From positions 994,501-1,058,500 of the forward strand of contig OZ018412.1 in assembly GCA_963969595.1 (NCBI GenBank): 64,000 bases of DNA, written 5' to 3'. The position numbers and the translations under genes are program-made. The notes beneath the pieces are model-generated. The model saw nothing but the letters and a program-made list of their open reading frames with translations, made no database searches and had not been told where the DNA came from. Position 1 is the stretch's first letter. Each line of letters begins with the position of its first letter. Of the stretch, positions 37,040 to 48,838 are shown one piece after another. This DNA comes from Neckera pumila. Taxonomy: Eukaryota > Streptophyta > Bryopsida > Hypnales > Neckeraceae.

Positions 37040-39060
37040 ATGACCTTGCCCCTCAATGAGAAGGGGGTGGAATTACACTTAGTGATGCTTCAGGTAGCAT
37101 TGGAGGGCTCCAAAATCAGGCGAGGGTGGGAGCTGGCGACTTCACTATAAGAAACCCACGTTTTAGGTGAAACTAACATAACCTAAGCAAACACATTTTT
37201 GTGGACACAAAATAAAACAGCTTGTGTTTTTATGTCAATATAATAACGTCCAATATAACATCCAAATATTAACTTGGACATTGTTATTGACATAAAATCA
37301 CAAGTTGTTTTATTTTGCATCCACAAAAATGCATCTGCTTAGGTTACGCTAATGTCACCTAAAACAAGGGTTTCTTATAGTGCTTTGACAATGGTGGGCA
37401 ACGCAGAAGGCTACAAGACGTTGCCTAGACTTGGATCAGGCTCTACACACACCGTGGACCTTCACAATTCCATGGACGGTTGGACGACAGACTCACGGGA
37501 CAGTGTATGGGTCCCCAACTTTGCCGATTTCACAAGTAACAATTCATCTGACAAAAACAATAGCAACTGGGTATTACTTGATGATGAAGATGTGGCAATT
37601 GTAGAGGATGAGGTTTTAGACATTGATGATTATTTAGAATTCACTTTTGTTGACTCAGTCTAGACTGCGGCAATAGAGAAGATCCGCTACTTGTACAAGG
37701 ACTCAGAGTAGGGAACCATACAGCCTGCATTGATTGGAGATCAGAAGACCTTCTCGGGTCCGTTCCCAGGGGCGACCGAGTGGATGACAAGGAAGAAGCC
37801 GACAGCCCGGCCCTTTTTTGGTTGATGGATGGACGATGCCACCATTGACCGTTTAGTGGTTGAAACCAATGCTTATGTTGCTCAGCAGTGTACAAACTTC
37901 ACTGATCCTAGACGCCGGGGGAGACTAGCTAGATTGAATGGTGGGCATTAGTGGACTCCACACCAAGGGTAAAGGTGCATGCTTTTTTTGGCGTGATAAT
38001 TCTGATGGGGTTGGAGACTTCCCCGTCTGTCCGTAATTATTGGCAAGAGGACGTTTTTTGGAGATACTCTGTTATTCTACAAGTTTTTTCTCGCAATCGT
38101 CTTGAATCTCTACTCCAATGCATTCATTGTGTGAACAACACTACAGCATGCCGAGACAAGGAAGACCCGAGCTATGACAAGTTGTTCAAAATCCGGTGGT
38201 TGTTGGAGCATTTTGTGGCAGTCTTGAAGAGCCTGTATAACCTAGAGAAGTGGCTAACGTGTGACGAGATCATGGTGGCGTATAGGGGCTTCCGATTGCC
38301 TCGTAGACAATAACTATATGCATGCTCAATCCACGCGATATGGATTCAAGTTTTGGGCCGTAGTATGTGTAGAGTCTTGTTTCATTTGGAACCTCATACT
38401 GTATTTGGGCAAAAAAGGAGGGAATCCCAAATCTAGCTTGGCTGAACGAGTGGTACATCATGTCATAGCTGGGTTGCAAAATCTAAGGCACTATTTGTGC
38501 ATGGATAATCACTTCACAAGCCCAGCCTTTTTTAATGGTCTGCTACGACGTGGAATCTTTGCCACGGGTACAATCAAGGGTTGGCACCTTGGGTTCCCGT
38601 CCATCCTCAGCGACTACAAAAAAGGGGACCACCCCCGATCTACCTTATTTTGGGCCGCCCATTCAAGTGGGTGATTAGCGTCCACGATTTGGTATGATGC
38701 AAAGCCTATAGCCTTTCTAAGTACGCCAGCCAACCCCGTAGGGCCAACAATAGTAAAACGGTGGCTCAAAGGGTGATAGAAGACATATAGACCACCTTGC
38801 ATCAAGTGGAATATCAAACCAACATGCACGGGGTGGATCTTGTTGATCAAATGAGGACCAATTACAGCATGCAATTGGCCACCAACAAATGGTGGCACTG
38901 ATGTTTGATGTTTGTAGTCAATTCGGTGCTTCACAACGTTTAGGTATGCTACCGCCATGATCGTAGAGCTAGGGGGAGCGAAAAGTACGACGGTTGCGTT
39001 TCACGTACAAAGTTGCTTTTGGCCTTATTATGCCAAAGCTTGAGCGACCTTAGACGAGCT
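37040..39060 (+). pseudogene. piggyBac-type transposase pseudogene, right copy
   Basis: The frame opens at MTLPLNEKGVELHLV, is interrupted by the MITE at 37143, then continues through an acidic region to 37663. Stops follow near 37661, 37709 and 37823, and there is a frameshift before 37951. 37951-38313 holds VKVHAFFGVIILMG and TCDEIMVAYRG. A frameshift leads to 38261-38674 with FKFWAVV and LCMDNHFTSPAFF. Another leads to WYDAKPIAFLST (about 38690), and another to GVDLVDQM and NKWWH (38820-38900), with more stops. The catalytic Asp motifs all survive, so it was once a working DDE enzyme. It cannot make a full protein now. The 3' limit is approximate. Confidence 0.9.
37143..37382. mobile_element. 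240-bp CACTA-ended MITE, right copy
   Basis: Exact mirror of 36186-36425, flanked by CTT on both sides (the complement of AAG). With one 3-bp duplication it adds 243 bp, a multiple of three, to the transposase coding region. Confidence 0.85.
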
Positions 39061-40300
39061 GCACTTGGAATCGCAATCCCAGTGCTCTCCACTACTCACA
39101 AGCGCATAAGCAACTTCGACGAATATGCTGTGTTTGTAAGAGAAAGCAGGCTGACTACTGCAAAGCTTGCGGGGGTGTTTTTGTATATTGTGATCCGTGC
39201 TTCTCAAAGCTCCATTCCTCCAAAAATTAGGCACTATGCGCCCGTGAGTTTGGATTGCGATACCACAACAACTGGCGTCATGAATTTCTTGTGTTTGTGT
39301 AGTTTGGATTTGTGCAACAAGCTCGCTAGTGGAGCCTGGGTCGCTAAGCCAAAGTGGTCGCCGAGTGAGAGTGCGGACACCATATTTTGAGCCATGACAG
39401 GACTGCAATTTTTGAGCGAGGTCACCACCGCGCAATCCAATTCCAGAGTGACAAGCCGAGGCGCTCCGAAGGCATAGAATCTTTTATCTCCCTTTTTTCT
39501 TCTGACCCATTCACGGCGCTAAGCCTGCACGCATTACCATTGGTGGGAGAATGTGGTACAGAAGCGTAGAATTGCACAAGTATAGACTCCTAGAGTTTGT
39601 GAGTCTGTGTTATCCACTGCGTTAGGACTTCCAAATTTTGTCTCTTTTTTTGGCGCACTGATTTGGGTGTGGATCCTTGAATTGAATTGCAATATATGTC
39701 ATTCCCCTCAATTTTTACTTCTTGTACATTGCTAGTAGCGTAGACATTGCTCGGTTGAATTTGTCTCTCCTTTCATTTTGGGTGCGCTTTGTACTTTACA
39801 CCCGCGTTGCTGGAGCCTAAATCAATGGGGTGCGGAAGCAACCCGGCATCACCTTGTGGCACGTGGGACATGTCGACTGGGAGGTGGTAGTCACCTTCCT
39901 CAACCTGCCCTGAAGTAATTGCATTTGATGTTATCACTCTTTGCCATATATTCAGCACTGCGCGCAATTTTTGGTTTACTCGGTTGCCACAACAAGTCGC
40001 CTCCATCCCTTCTGCTCTTTTTTTGTTTCATCCTCCGCACTGTGCCACAATCCGACAAAATTTCTCTGAGACACCAAAAAAAAGGCCACTGAATTGCAAT
40101 AGGCCCTTGATCAATTGCTATAAAATTTGCATCTATTCGTTGGATTGCATCGTAACTAGTGCCGACAATGTCACCTCTTACCAAAGCACCAATCTCAACG
40201 GTGGGTTCTTCTCACTCCACGAAGATGTGTTGGCAAGGGCCGATTCTTTGCTACTATTACCAAAAGTGTGTCGCTGAAGCAAATGGACCTTGGGCGGTCT

Positions 40301-40770
40301 AGGGTTATAGAAATTGTGAGGAAGTACAAAGTAGAAGGAAGTAACATGAGAATCTTGATGAATTGGATAACGGTCCAAATTCATCCGTATAATAACTTTC
40401 ATCAAGAAAGTTAGAAGTAATTCTATTTTACCATAACAAGTATAGAAATAACATCTCTAAGGTAAAACTATTTAATTCTAGAAGTTTGTATGAATTTATC
40501 TTCTGTTAGTAATAGTAAGAACTTATCAAAATTTACCCAAAAACAAAAAAGTAGAAGTTATCAGTTTTAGGAGATTACTTAGTCCTAACTTCATCCACCA
40601 TTATCTGTTAGGGACTTAGGTCCATTTTAGCTTTCTTTATCATTGTGGAAAGGATAATACAAATCCTATACATTATATCATTCCATTTATTTGTTTGTTC
40701 ATTAATACCAGACCAAAGTTTGACTTTTAATCGGTCATAGCCAATACCCACCGAACAATTCTAACATCTT
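40301..40770. other. AT-rich flank between inverted repeat and hAT-like pseudogene
   Basis: No gene seen. Confidence 0.5.
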
Positions 40771-43340
40771 TTGGATTTTAATAGCAAATACAAGTGGACA
40801 AAGCTAAGAATAGGAACAACATCAAAGATCCATTGCTTGGAAGGCGTAAGTGGATTATACGTGTTAACACCTGATAGAATTTTATCTACAACAAAAACTA
40901 GAGCCTGGTTGTGTACACTTTATTCCAAACGTGGGAATAAAGCGCCCACAAAGTATAAATTAGCAATTCTGTCGACAGGAAGTTGTGCGTCATGGCACCC
41001 ATGTTTGATACTTTGTTCAAGCACGATGGCAAAAGAATCGCAAAGAAAGATATGCCTCTGTTTAAGGTGAAGGCTGGTGAGCACTATATTGCCAAGGATT
41101 GTAAGCACGAAAAGAACCTGCGGCTATATTCAGCATGTACACCACCAACAATTCTACAACAAATCAATCAGTGTACAACAATGGAGGCATGAAAGAAGAG
41201 AGTACAATTTGCAACACTTTTTCAAATCCTCAGTGAAGGTCGTCCTATGCTTGAATATGAGTCTTGCATCCATCTATACAAAGTTCTTGATGTGCCTGAT
41301 TTGCCTTCCGTTCACTGGTGTAATGATTCAAGTTGAACAATGGTTGGTTAAATGTACAAACAAGTGGTCTTTGAGATGAAGAGGCTCACTACCGCTGCAC
41401 GTTACTTTGCAGTGACTGTCGACGAAGTGACTGCAGTCGACAACAGCAGTTACCTCTCCGTCCATGTTTATGTGGTTCAAGACTCTGAGTCCTTTCTTGG
41501 TTACTTTAGAACGTGTGGTTTGCACCCCTAATGCCGACAATCTTACCAAGCTCATTGTGGATTCCATCATTGCTGGCATTGGGGTGGATGCAAAAACAAT
41601 AGTAAAGAAGCTTCTCAGTTTTGGCGCTGACAGTGCCTCCACCTTGCAAGGAAATAGATTTGGTATCACACAGCAGATCCGTTTGAAGCATGCTCCTTTC
41701 ATAATTAGAGTGCATTGTGTTGCACACTGATGTAACTTGGCCTTCAAGCACTATCAGGCTTGGGAATTTTTGCCAATATTGAGAAGATTCTTGCCATCAC
41801 TCATGCATACTTCTACAAAAGTCCAAAAAGATCTTCGGAATTCCAGCAGCTGGGCAAGTTGAGGCTTGAAATGTTATAGAATGTGAAGATCAGATGGGTC
41901 AGCCTCATTGAGCCTTTGCGGAGGCTGCTTTTCAAATATTGCACCTTCATCTATAAGATGACAGCAACTTGGAAGAGAACTGCAAGACCGAGGTAAGCAT
42001 CTACCAATTTCTGTTTTTGGATTTTTGCACGGTAAGGCGGTCTTATTCTACAAGTGTGCGTTTGTTCTTACTATGCTTGTCATTGTTGTTCTATCATGTC
42101 TGCATAGTTGTTTGTGTGATTCCATTGCATTTCTCATGGAGCATGTAATTTGTAACTTGTAAGTAGCAAGGATCAGTAACCCTGCATTAGATAGCAAAAT
42201 ATATACAACTCCGTATAAGTCTGTTGTGATACCAAATAAGCCTGGTGAAATTGGTCACCCTAGAATGAGCAACCTTCTACTAAGCAAAGAGAATGATCTG
42301 CTTTTTTATTTTGTATGAGAGATGCACTATATCTGATATTGACAAAAATGCACTTGAAAAAGTAGTTCTTTAGTTTGTGATTTTGAAGTAGCTCTTTAGC
42401 TCGTTGCATTGTAAATTCTGAGGGTCTTGGTGTGGGAATGTAGAGAGAATTACACTCTGAGGTCACATCCATTTGCATGTCATTTGTCGAAAGCATTCAG
42501 TGTGTGGGAGGCACCATAAGCCTTCAGTGCAATGGGATTCATCTGTCAGTTACAGTGGTTATTGCTTAATATAAACTAATTGTGTTCATGTGTACATTTT
42601 AGGCTTGCCTTGCCATGCTCCCCAATCCCTATCAATGCTCGGAATGTGTGCACTTCTCCCTTTACTGGAAGCAATTGACACGCTCGTGAATTTTGTGCAA
42701 AAAAGAGAGGTTTACATATGTGATTTCATAGCGGCTGTCAAAATATGCCAGGCATCACTATACAGGATGTACGAAGATAAAGCAACTTTGTTCTCCATAG
42801 ATGAGTTCTGAAACTTTAATAATATCTTGGACGCAAGTCACCAGCAAATCCACATCAAGTGGATCACCTCTGTGAATGACAAGTCTGCCATTTTCTATTT
42901 TGTCTGTCACAGCAAACAAATTCATGCCAAGCACAAGGGGCGGCGGTGGTCCATGAAATGTAGGCCGGGTTGGTGTCCGCAGTCAAAGGTGAATGTACAA
43001 GTACGTGCCTTCAAACCTCTTTTTTAATCTTTTTGTGTATCCATTCACATCGTGACTTGTCAGTTTAGAAAGGGGTATTGCTCTATGTCAATGGTTATAT
43101 CGCTGCATGGAATAGTATGTTATTTGCTTTGGTGGTCTTATGTTGGTTTGAAGTTGCTCCGTGAAAGCAACATTGGTAGGCTGCCATGTAAACGTGACTA
43201 TTAGTCCATTATAACTGGCAGTGGTGTCGTTGTTTGTGTCCCCTCAGTTACCGCAAGGATGCTGGTTGAAGAGTTTAAAGAGAAATTTCCTGAACATCAA
43301 GTGATGAATGCCATCGTCATTTTATACCCTCAATACTATT
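40771..43340 (+). pseudogene. hAT-like transposase pseudogene with intron-like gaps
   Basis: Broken plus-strand frames follow the order of the plant ZMYM/DUF4371-like hAT relatives: KKDMPLFKVKAGEHYIAKDC (about 41058), QFATLFQILSEGRPMLEYE (about 41207), AVTVDEVTAVDNSSYLSVHV (about 41409), KKLLSFGADSAS and APFIIRVHCVAH (41600-41730), YFYKSPKRSSEF (about 41812), NVKIRWVSLIEPLRRLL (about 41881), CDFIAAVKICQASLYRMYED (about 42722), then LVEEFKEKFPEHQVM near 43263. Internal stops and shifts kill it. The breaks at 41993-42602 (GTAAGC...TTTTAG) and 43001-43247 (GTACGT...CCTCAG) look like spliceable introns. The family name is from memory of conserved blocks, not a search. Confidence 0.75.
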
Positions 43341-44299
43341 GCCAAGGGAGTGTGTGAGCTCCCAGTATGTCACTCGGGACTCACGATTTTTTTTTTTTTT
43401 TATTCTTGCAAGTTTGAATGTAGTTTTAGTTACAAAAAGTCCAAAAAAGAGTGTAAGACCAAATAGGTATGTCACATGCCAATATAGCATTTGGTCCTTT
43501 AGCATTAAGTTGCCTTCAACTAAATACAATTCCCGTTTGTAAATAGGTATAAACCCGGGATTTCACGTAAACTAAAGGATTTTTAATAAATAAGGCTTGA
43601 ACCGCCACACCTACGGTGTATGTGACATCTTAGGGCTAAAATTGGTTTGAGGGAATATTGTTGAGGTCATATGTCTAATCCCAAAAATAGGTTTCACTTT
43701 CCCCATTGTATCGACGAAATAGCAAAAATCCTAATTGTTGGCCTACAAGAGTTATAATCTCAAGATGGACACCTGGGAAGAATCTAGGGGTGTAGTATGT
43801 CTTTCTAAGGGAAAAATCACATTTGAAGATCAACGACAAAATCAGTTTGCCAAGATTCTCCTTTATACAAAAGTTTCCTTCATTACCGGATTTAAAAGGA
43901 GAAGACAGTATTGATTCTTCAATGATCTTTGTGCAAAGTAAAAATATGAGCTTGCACATTCTTTCTGAGATTCTATGAGAGGTTCGATAAAAAGATTCGG
44001 AATTTTTTGACTTACAGAAAATGCCATTCTGGACGGTCAACCACCAAAACCTTTGATTATAAATTCTTGGAAATTATCCAAGTTGCGATAAAATCTCACT
44101 AAAAATTAGACTATTTTTTTTCATGCTAATAAGATGCTCTAACAAGTTTCAAGACATTCCAATAGCCAGAGGTGCCCAAAGCAGCGAACTTCCCTGACAA
44201 TTGCCAATTTTGAAGAATGTGATGGAGTTGACCAGCATCCCGGGAGCACATGGAATCGGAATGAAGCGACTTTGGGTCTTTTTTTACTCCCTTATACCT
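43341..44299. other. Intergenic DNA, no supported gene
   Basis: Contains a T-run near 43388-43402 and short frames without features. Confidence 0.45.
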
Positions 44300-45560
44300 T
44301 CTAAAGATCTTAAGTTAGTTACTTTCTTATAAAAGTCAAACTCCAAGAACTACGTCTTTACCCCTTTTTGGTGTTCAGTTAGCGCTTAGTTTTATTGAAT
44401 TTTTTATGTTAAATTAGGGGGTAGGAGAATTTGTAGACTAAAATCAATGGCGCAATCTGTTTGTGATTTGGAGTTGTTCTCTAAAAGTTAGAAATTTGAT
44501 CCAGCGTAGAAAGTCAAAAATTATAAGATTAGGATGAAAATCCTAATGATTGGTTTACCACTAGGAAAGGAGAGGGAGGTGAGTTTCTTGAAAATGTATA
44601 TAAGGCGCCCACTTTTCTTTCACAAATACCCCTTGGACCATTATTTTGGTCTTCCAAAACACGGTAGTCCATTTAGTTGGATTTTTTGGCCATTTAGAGC
44701 CAAAGTTGCAAACGAGTGTGCTTTTAGAGCATTTTTAGCTCTATTGTTGCTACTTTTGAAGCTTTTTTTTTAAGGACATTGGAGGCCCTTCAAAGTTTGT
44801 CATTATTTTCTTGTGTTCGACTTGTAATACTAACTTGAGCATTGATTGAAAGAGTTTTTTGTGGATTTTACTAACATTGTATTAATTCTAGAACATACCT
44901 CCTTCCGTACCTTGGTGATGCCTTTTAGCGGGGCTCTCTAGTGTTTTCCTTCAAGTAAAATGTGTCTTAGATCCGTCTCTATTAACATATATTTTGTTAG
45001 AGAGTACTAACTATCTGTACTAACAAGTACCTTTACCAAAACTTGTCATAAGTTTCCTGTAAACCCCAAGCACGGCAAAGCTTTGACTTAGTGTTGTGTG
45101 AAATTCTAGAAAGTTTAGTGTTTTACAAAACCACAGCAAAGCTATAGTTGTTTGTACTTAGAATTTTTGGTATTAGAAAAATCATGGCAAAGCTTTGATT
45201 TAGAGTGGTTTGAATTTCTAGAAATTAGAGTTTTACAAAATCACAGCGAAACTTTGACTTAGAGTAGTTTGAATTTTTAGAAATTAGAGAGTTTCACAAA
45301 ATCATTGCTAAGCTTTGATATGAATTCCTAAAAATTTCCCCCCCAAAAAAATAGAACACTCTTATCCCACAAAGTTTAGTTTCCAAAACATTGTTTTGAA
45401 AAACCCAAGTTTAGTGTCCAAAATTTAGATTCAATTCCAACTAGTTCAATAGTGGTGGAATAGAACAACTCTTAGAAGATGAACCATCAAGCATCAATTA
45501 AAACGTTAAAAATTAGATTTCCAAGAGTTTTTACTCTCTTTTTTAAGCTCCAAAACTTGT
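44300..45560. repeat. Dispersed repeat, inverted relative to 5.4-7.1 kb
   Basis: It matches the reverse complement of the 5.4-7.1 kb region in blocks, including GGCGCAATCTGTTTGTGATTT and the GCTTTGACTTAGAGTAGTTTG/AATTTTTAGAAATT stretch, which is itself repeated three times between about 45070 and 45320. No coding content. Boundaries are approximate. Confidence 0.45.
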
Positions 45561-45868
45561 TAGACAAATTAGTGAGGAAGAAGTTTCAAATGGTTTGTTC
45601 CATTCTTTTCCCTTTACAAAATATCTAAAGGTCCAAAATTAGGCAAGGCTTGGACTGCAAGCCGTGAACTAGACTGTGACTAAGCCGGATTGGACCATAA
45701 CTAAACCGTGACTGGGTTGTGACTATGATTGCAACCTTGACTGGACTGCCTAAATGGGTCCAGCCTATCCCAGCGCGTCACGTAGCAAGGCTGCGGAATG
45801 AGGGTCCAAGACTGCAGAGGTTGGAATCCAATAACCGTGGAGAGCATAGGGGCGCCAATATTTGGGCG

Positions 45869-45973
45869 TGGCTTGGATTCAATTTGGGGGGCCTAGATTC
45901 AACTCGGGTGTGGCCTGGATTAAACTCGGGCTGCTTGGATTGAGCTCTGGGGTGCTTGGACTGAACTCAAGCT
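45869..45973. repeat. Degenerate 21-22 bp minisatellite, ~5 units
   Basis: Units follow GCTTGGATTCAATTTGGGG, GCCTAGATTCAACTCGGG, GCCTGGATTAAACTCGGG, GCTTGGATTGAGCTCTGGGG and GCTTGGACTGAACTCAAG. It lies in a GC-richer patch (45.65-46.0 kb). A related CTGGACTG/GTGACTG repeat pattern precedes it at 45650-45750. Confidence 0.7.
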
Positions 45974-46456
45974 AACTAATTTTAAACCTCTGACTTGCCT
46001 GAAGTCAATTTGCACTTGGAAAAAACTCAACCTTGGGTAATTTTATTGACATAATATTTGCTTCACAAACTCTTCAAAAACTTTGATAAGGAGAAATAAA
46101 CAATTAGCAATAAGAGAATCCCTCTCAAAAGCTCTCACCTCTTCAAAATTCAAAGTAGATCAAAAACCAAGACTCAAAATTGGAAGTGAGTGGAGAGAAT
46201 GTTCATTTGGTAGTTGAAGAGAGATTAGAGATTGATAGGATTTGGAAGGAGACACGTTTCAAGTCATTAGCCACTTGGATAGGATAATAATTGACCAAGA
46301 TAAGGATAGGGATTCAAAGGTCAATTATTATTTAGAAATCCAAAGTCAATTATTCCACCATGATCAACTACTAGAATAACTGAATTAGAATAGTGTTAGA
46401 AGAAAAGGAAGAAGTAGAAGTAGAAAAAAAAGGAGTTCAGTTTGTCAAAACTTGTA
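45974..46456. other. Intergenic DNA, no supported gene
   Basis: AT-rich, with GAAGTAGAAG simple repeats near 46408-46425. No gene seen. Confidence 0.45.
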
Positions 46457-47380
46457 TTAACCCCTAAAGGATTGACATGCAATTTTGGGCTATATAGAAA
46501 TTTTGGGCAGGTACGTGTGACTAGAGATTTCCATATTTTTGGCCCAAATTTTAATAGAAGGTGGGGGTAAGGAATATCTTTTATATGCACCAAACTTTAT
46601 GCCATTTGGAAATACAAGTCAAAAGTTATGGTCTAATATGTTACTTTTTTTTGTAACGAGGCAGTCCGGGCAGATCAGGAAAAATCACTTTTTTCAAAAA
46701 CAAAAATTTGAAATTGGTTTTTTAGAGATACATATACGTGGAAAGCTTTGAATCATTGCATTTCAATCAATGAGTCAAAACTTATGAGGATTTTTTGTTT
46801 GTGGGTAGTTATGGATTCTCTACTCTAAAATAAACTTTGAAGTCCTTTATCTTACTCAATTCTCAATATTTTTTGAACAAAATAATATCATAGGATGAAG
46901 ATTATTTATTACAACATTGCAACCATTGGAATTGGCATTTTTCAATTCCATGATAAAATTCTTAACAACTTAGTATTTTGAATCATTCTCTACTACTATC
47001 TACTTACCATATATGTTATACAATTTCAAATGATGTGAAAACTTTCAAGCATGTGGCCAGCTTATCTAAGAAAAAGAATTTAAAGAAGCACCACCATTTT
47101 GGACATTTTTTCATAAGAAAGTGAGCTTGTGAAGTGTAGTTGCCTTGTTTTTTGTCGGGCCAAAAAAATGATTTTAATGAATTTGAATGCTTATATCTTG
47201 CAATTTATGTGGTGGAAATTTCTGAAATTTTTACCACATGTTTTGAAGTCAACATACTACAAGATCCTATGATTAGTTGTGTCAAAAAAAGCTTTTTTTT
47301 CAAAAATTTGGTACTTGTTCTAAAATGGCAATTTTTGAGCATTTTCAATGAAACCATAGTCATGGAACTTTAGGGGTTAA
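46457..47380 (+). mobile_element. 924-bp TTAACCCCTAAAG family element (variant A), copy 3
   Basis: Starts TTAACCCCTAAAGGATTGAC and ends GGAACTTTAGGGGTTAA, with intact TTAA at both sides. The interior blocks are the same as in copies 1 and 2, with scattered substitutions. No transposase. Confidence 0.85.
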
Positions 47381-48550
47381 AACATCAATTTTAAGCAGTG
47401 AAAAAAATTCTATACTACATCCAAAGATGGCGGATTGGGAGTATCTTGAGGAGCTATTCTACAACACGGCGGATGAAGCTCGACTTGAGGTAAATCACTA
47501 ATCTCTCCCTTTCTTATTGAATTGTTTAGATTAGCATTTTAAACACTTAGCTAAACTTCAAAGTCAAATCAGAGAGTCAGTATTAGGTTTTGCCCCAAGT
47601 TTATCCGTAGAGGCCTGTAGATTAAGATTAAGGGTTTCCGAAAATACATCACACTTAGAAAATAGAGCTAAAACAAGTAAGAAATAGAAGGATGAAGTTT
47701 ACCACCTAAATTGGATGAAAAATATTTAGAAGTGACCAAGAGAAAGTAAATTATAAAGTTAGTAAGTAGAAGTGATCGAAATCATAAATGTAAAGTTAGA
47801 AGTGATCAAAAGAAAGTAAATTATAAAGTTAGTAAGTAGAAGTGACCTGAATCATAAAAATAAAGTTAGAAGTTAATTTTCAAATGAGGGCTAGTACTAA
47901 TCAAAGGATGAAGTTTTAAATACTGATTAGCGGTCAAACTTCATCCATCAATAACTTTTAATAAAATAGATTAAATTTCAAGTAAAATAATGTTTTAGGA
48001 AGCTTGGATTAGCCTCTTCAATAAACAACTCTAAAAACTCTAAAAACAATAATTAATCAGAGTTTATTCAAAACATCAAATGACAAGGGAAGGAAGCATT
48101 ACGACAGCTTAACTCAATCAAAAGAAGATTTTTGCATTAGAAACTCAAATTATGAACTTCAAGTAATTCCAAAGTGAGTCAAACTTCAAGAAAGACTAAG
48201 AACCCTAGAAGAAATCAAAGGATGAGGTTTGGGTTAGGAAATGGATGAAATCAACCTAAATTAGTTCATCCCAATCCAAACTTAGGACTTAAGCAGGGCC
48301 TAACCACTTGAAACTAAGGTTAAAATTTCAAGATTAATTGAGTTTGAGTGTGGTAAAACACAATACTCATTTGTCAACTCCACCTTCCATAATAATCATC
48401 AGTGCTGGTTTCAATCGCCTGAATGGTGAATCCATTGCATGAACATCCATGTCACCATGTGACGGAAATTCAACCTGCCGTTTGCTTAAATGACGCAATC
48501 TTTCCCACATCACCACTTCACGGAGAAGGAAAGGCCCCCTGTCGCCACTA
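47381..48550. other. AT-rich intergenic DNA
   Basis: No supported gene. It contains the tandem repeat annotated at 47728-47867, and GGATGAAGTTT/GGATGAGGTTT motifs recur nearby. Confidence 0.4.
47728..47867. repeat. 70-bp tandem duplication
   Basis: Two adjacent 70-bp units (47728-47797, 47798-47867) start AGAAGTGACC or AGAAGTGATC and share GAAAGTAAATTATAAAGTTA. Non-coding. Confidence 0.8.
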
Positions 48551-48838
48551 CACTAAAAATGATATTTAGTGTAGTATGACATTTAGTATTTTACCCCCCT
48601 ACCAGCCACAACACTAAATCTGAATTGTAGCGGATTTAGTTCATTTTTTTAACGTGTTCATTTTTTTAACGTGTTCATTTTTTTAACGTGTTCTAACACT
48701 AAATGTAAACCTTTTCAGATTTCAGATTTACCATAGAGCATATTTAGTGTTAGAAATTAGATTTAGTGTTATTTACTTATGATATTTAGTGTCAAGGTTC
48801 GTAATTAGTGTTGCCAACACTAAATATCATTTTTAGTG
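48551..48838. mobile_element. 288-bp TA-flanked MITE with 17-bp triplication
   Basis: Termini CACTAAAAATGATATTTAGT and its inverse (ACTAAATATCATTTTTAGTG) are bordered by TA on both sides, the target preference of Tc1/mariner-type elements. The same family lies at 61182-61435 with 254 bp. The 34-bp difference is exactly two extra copies of the 17-bp unit TTCATTTTTTTAACGTG, which is present three times here (48640-48690) and once there. Confidence 0.8.

Larger units (their letters stand above)
37015..40300. repeat. Right arm of giant inverted repeat (~3.29 kb)
   Basis: Reverse complement of 33268-36553. The outer end reads GGACCTTGGGCGGTCT. The next base outward breaks the symmetry. The right flank is TAGGGTTATAG, so the TTAA next to the left arm has no partner here and a piggyBac-style target duplication is not supported. 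Confidence 0.95.

Noticed and set aside
39013..39390. Possible independent gene in the 3' part of the right arm, mirrored at 34178-34555
   Set aside because: It continues the frame of the broken transposase C-terminus and has no features of its own.
33265..40303. TTAA target duplication around the giant palindrome
   Set aside because: TTAA is present at the left edge only. The right edge is TAGG, so the palindrome cannot be shown to be one piggyBac insertion.
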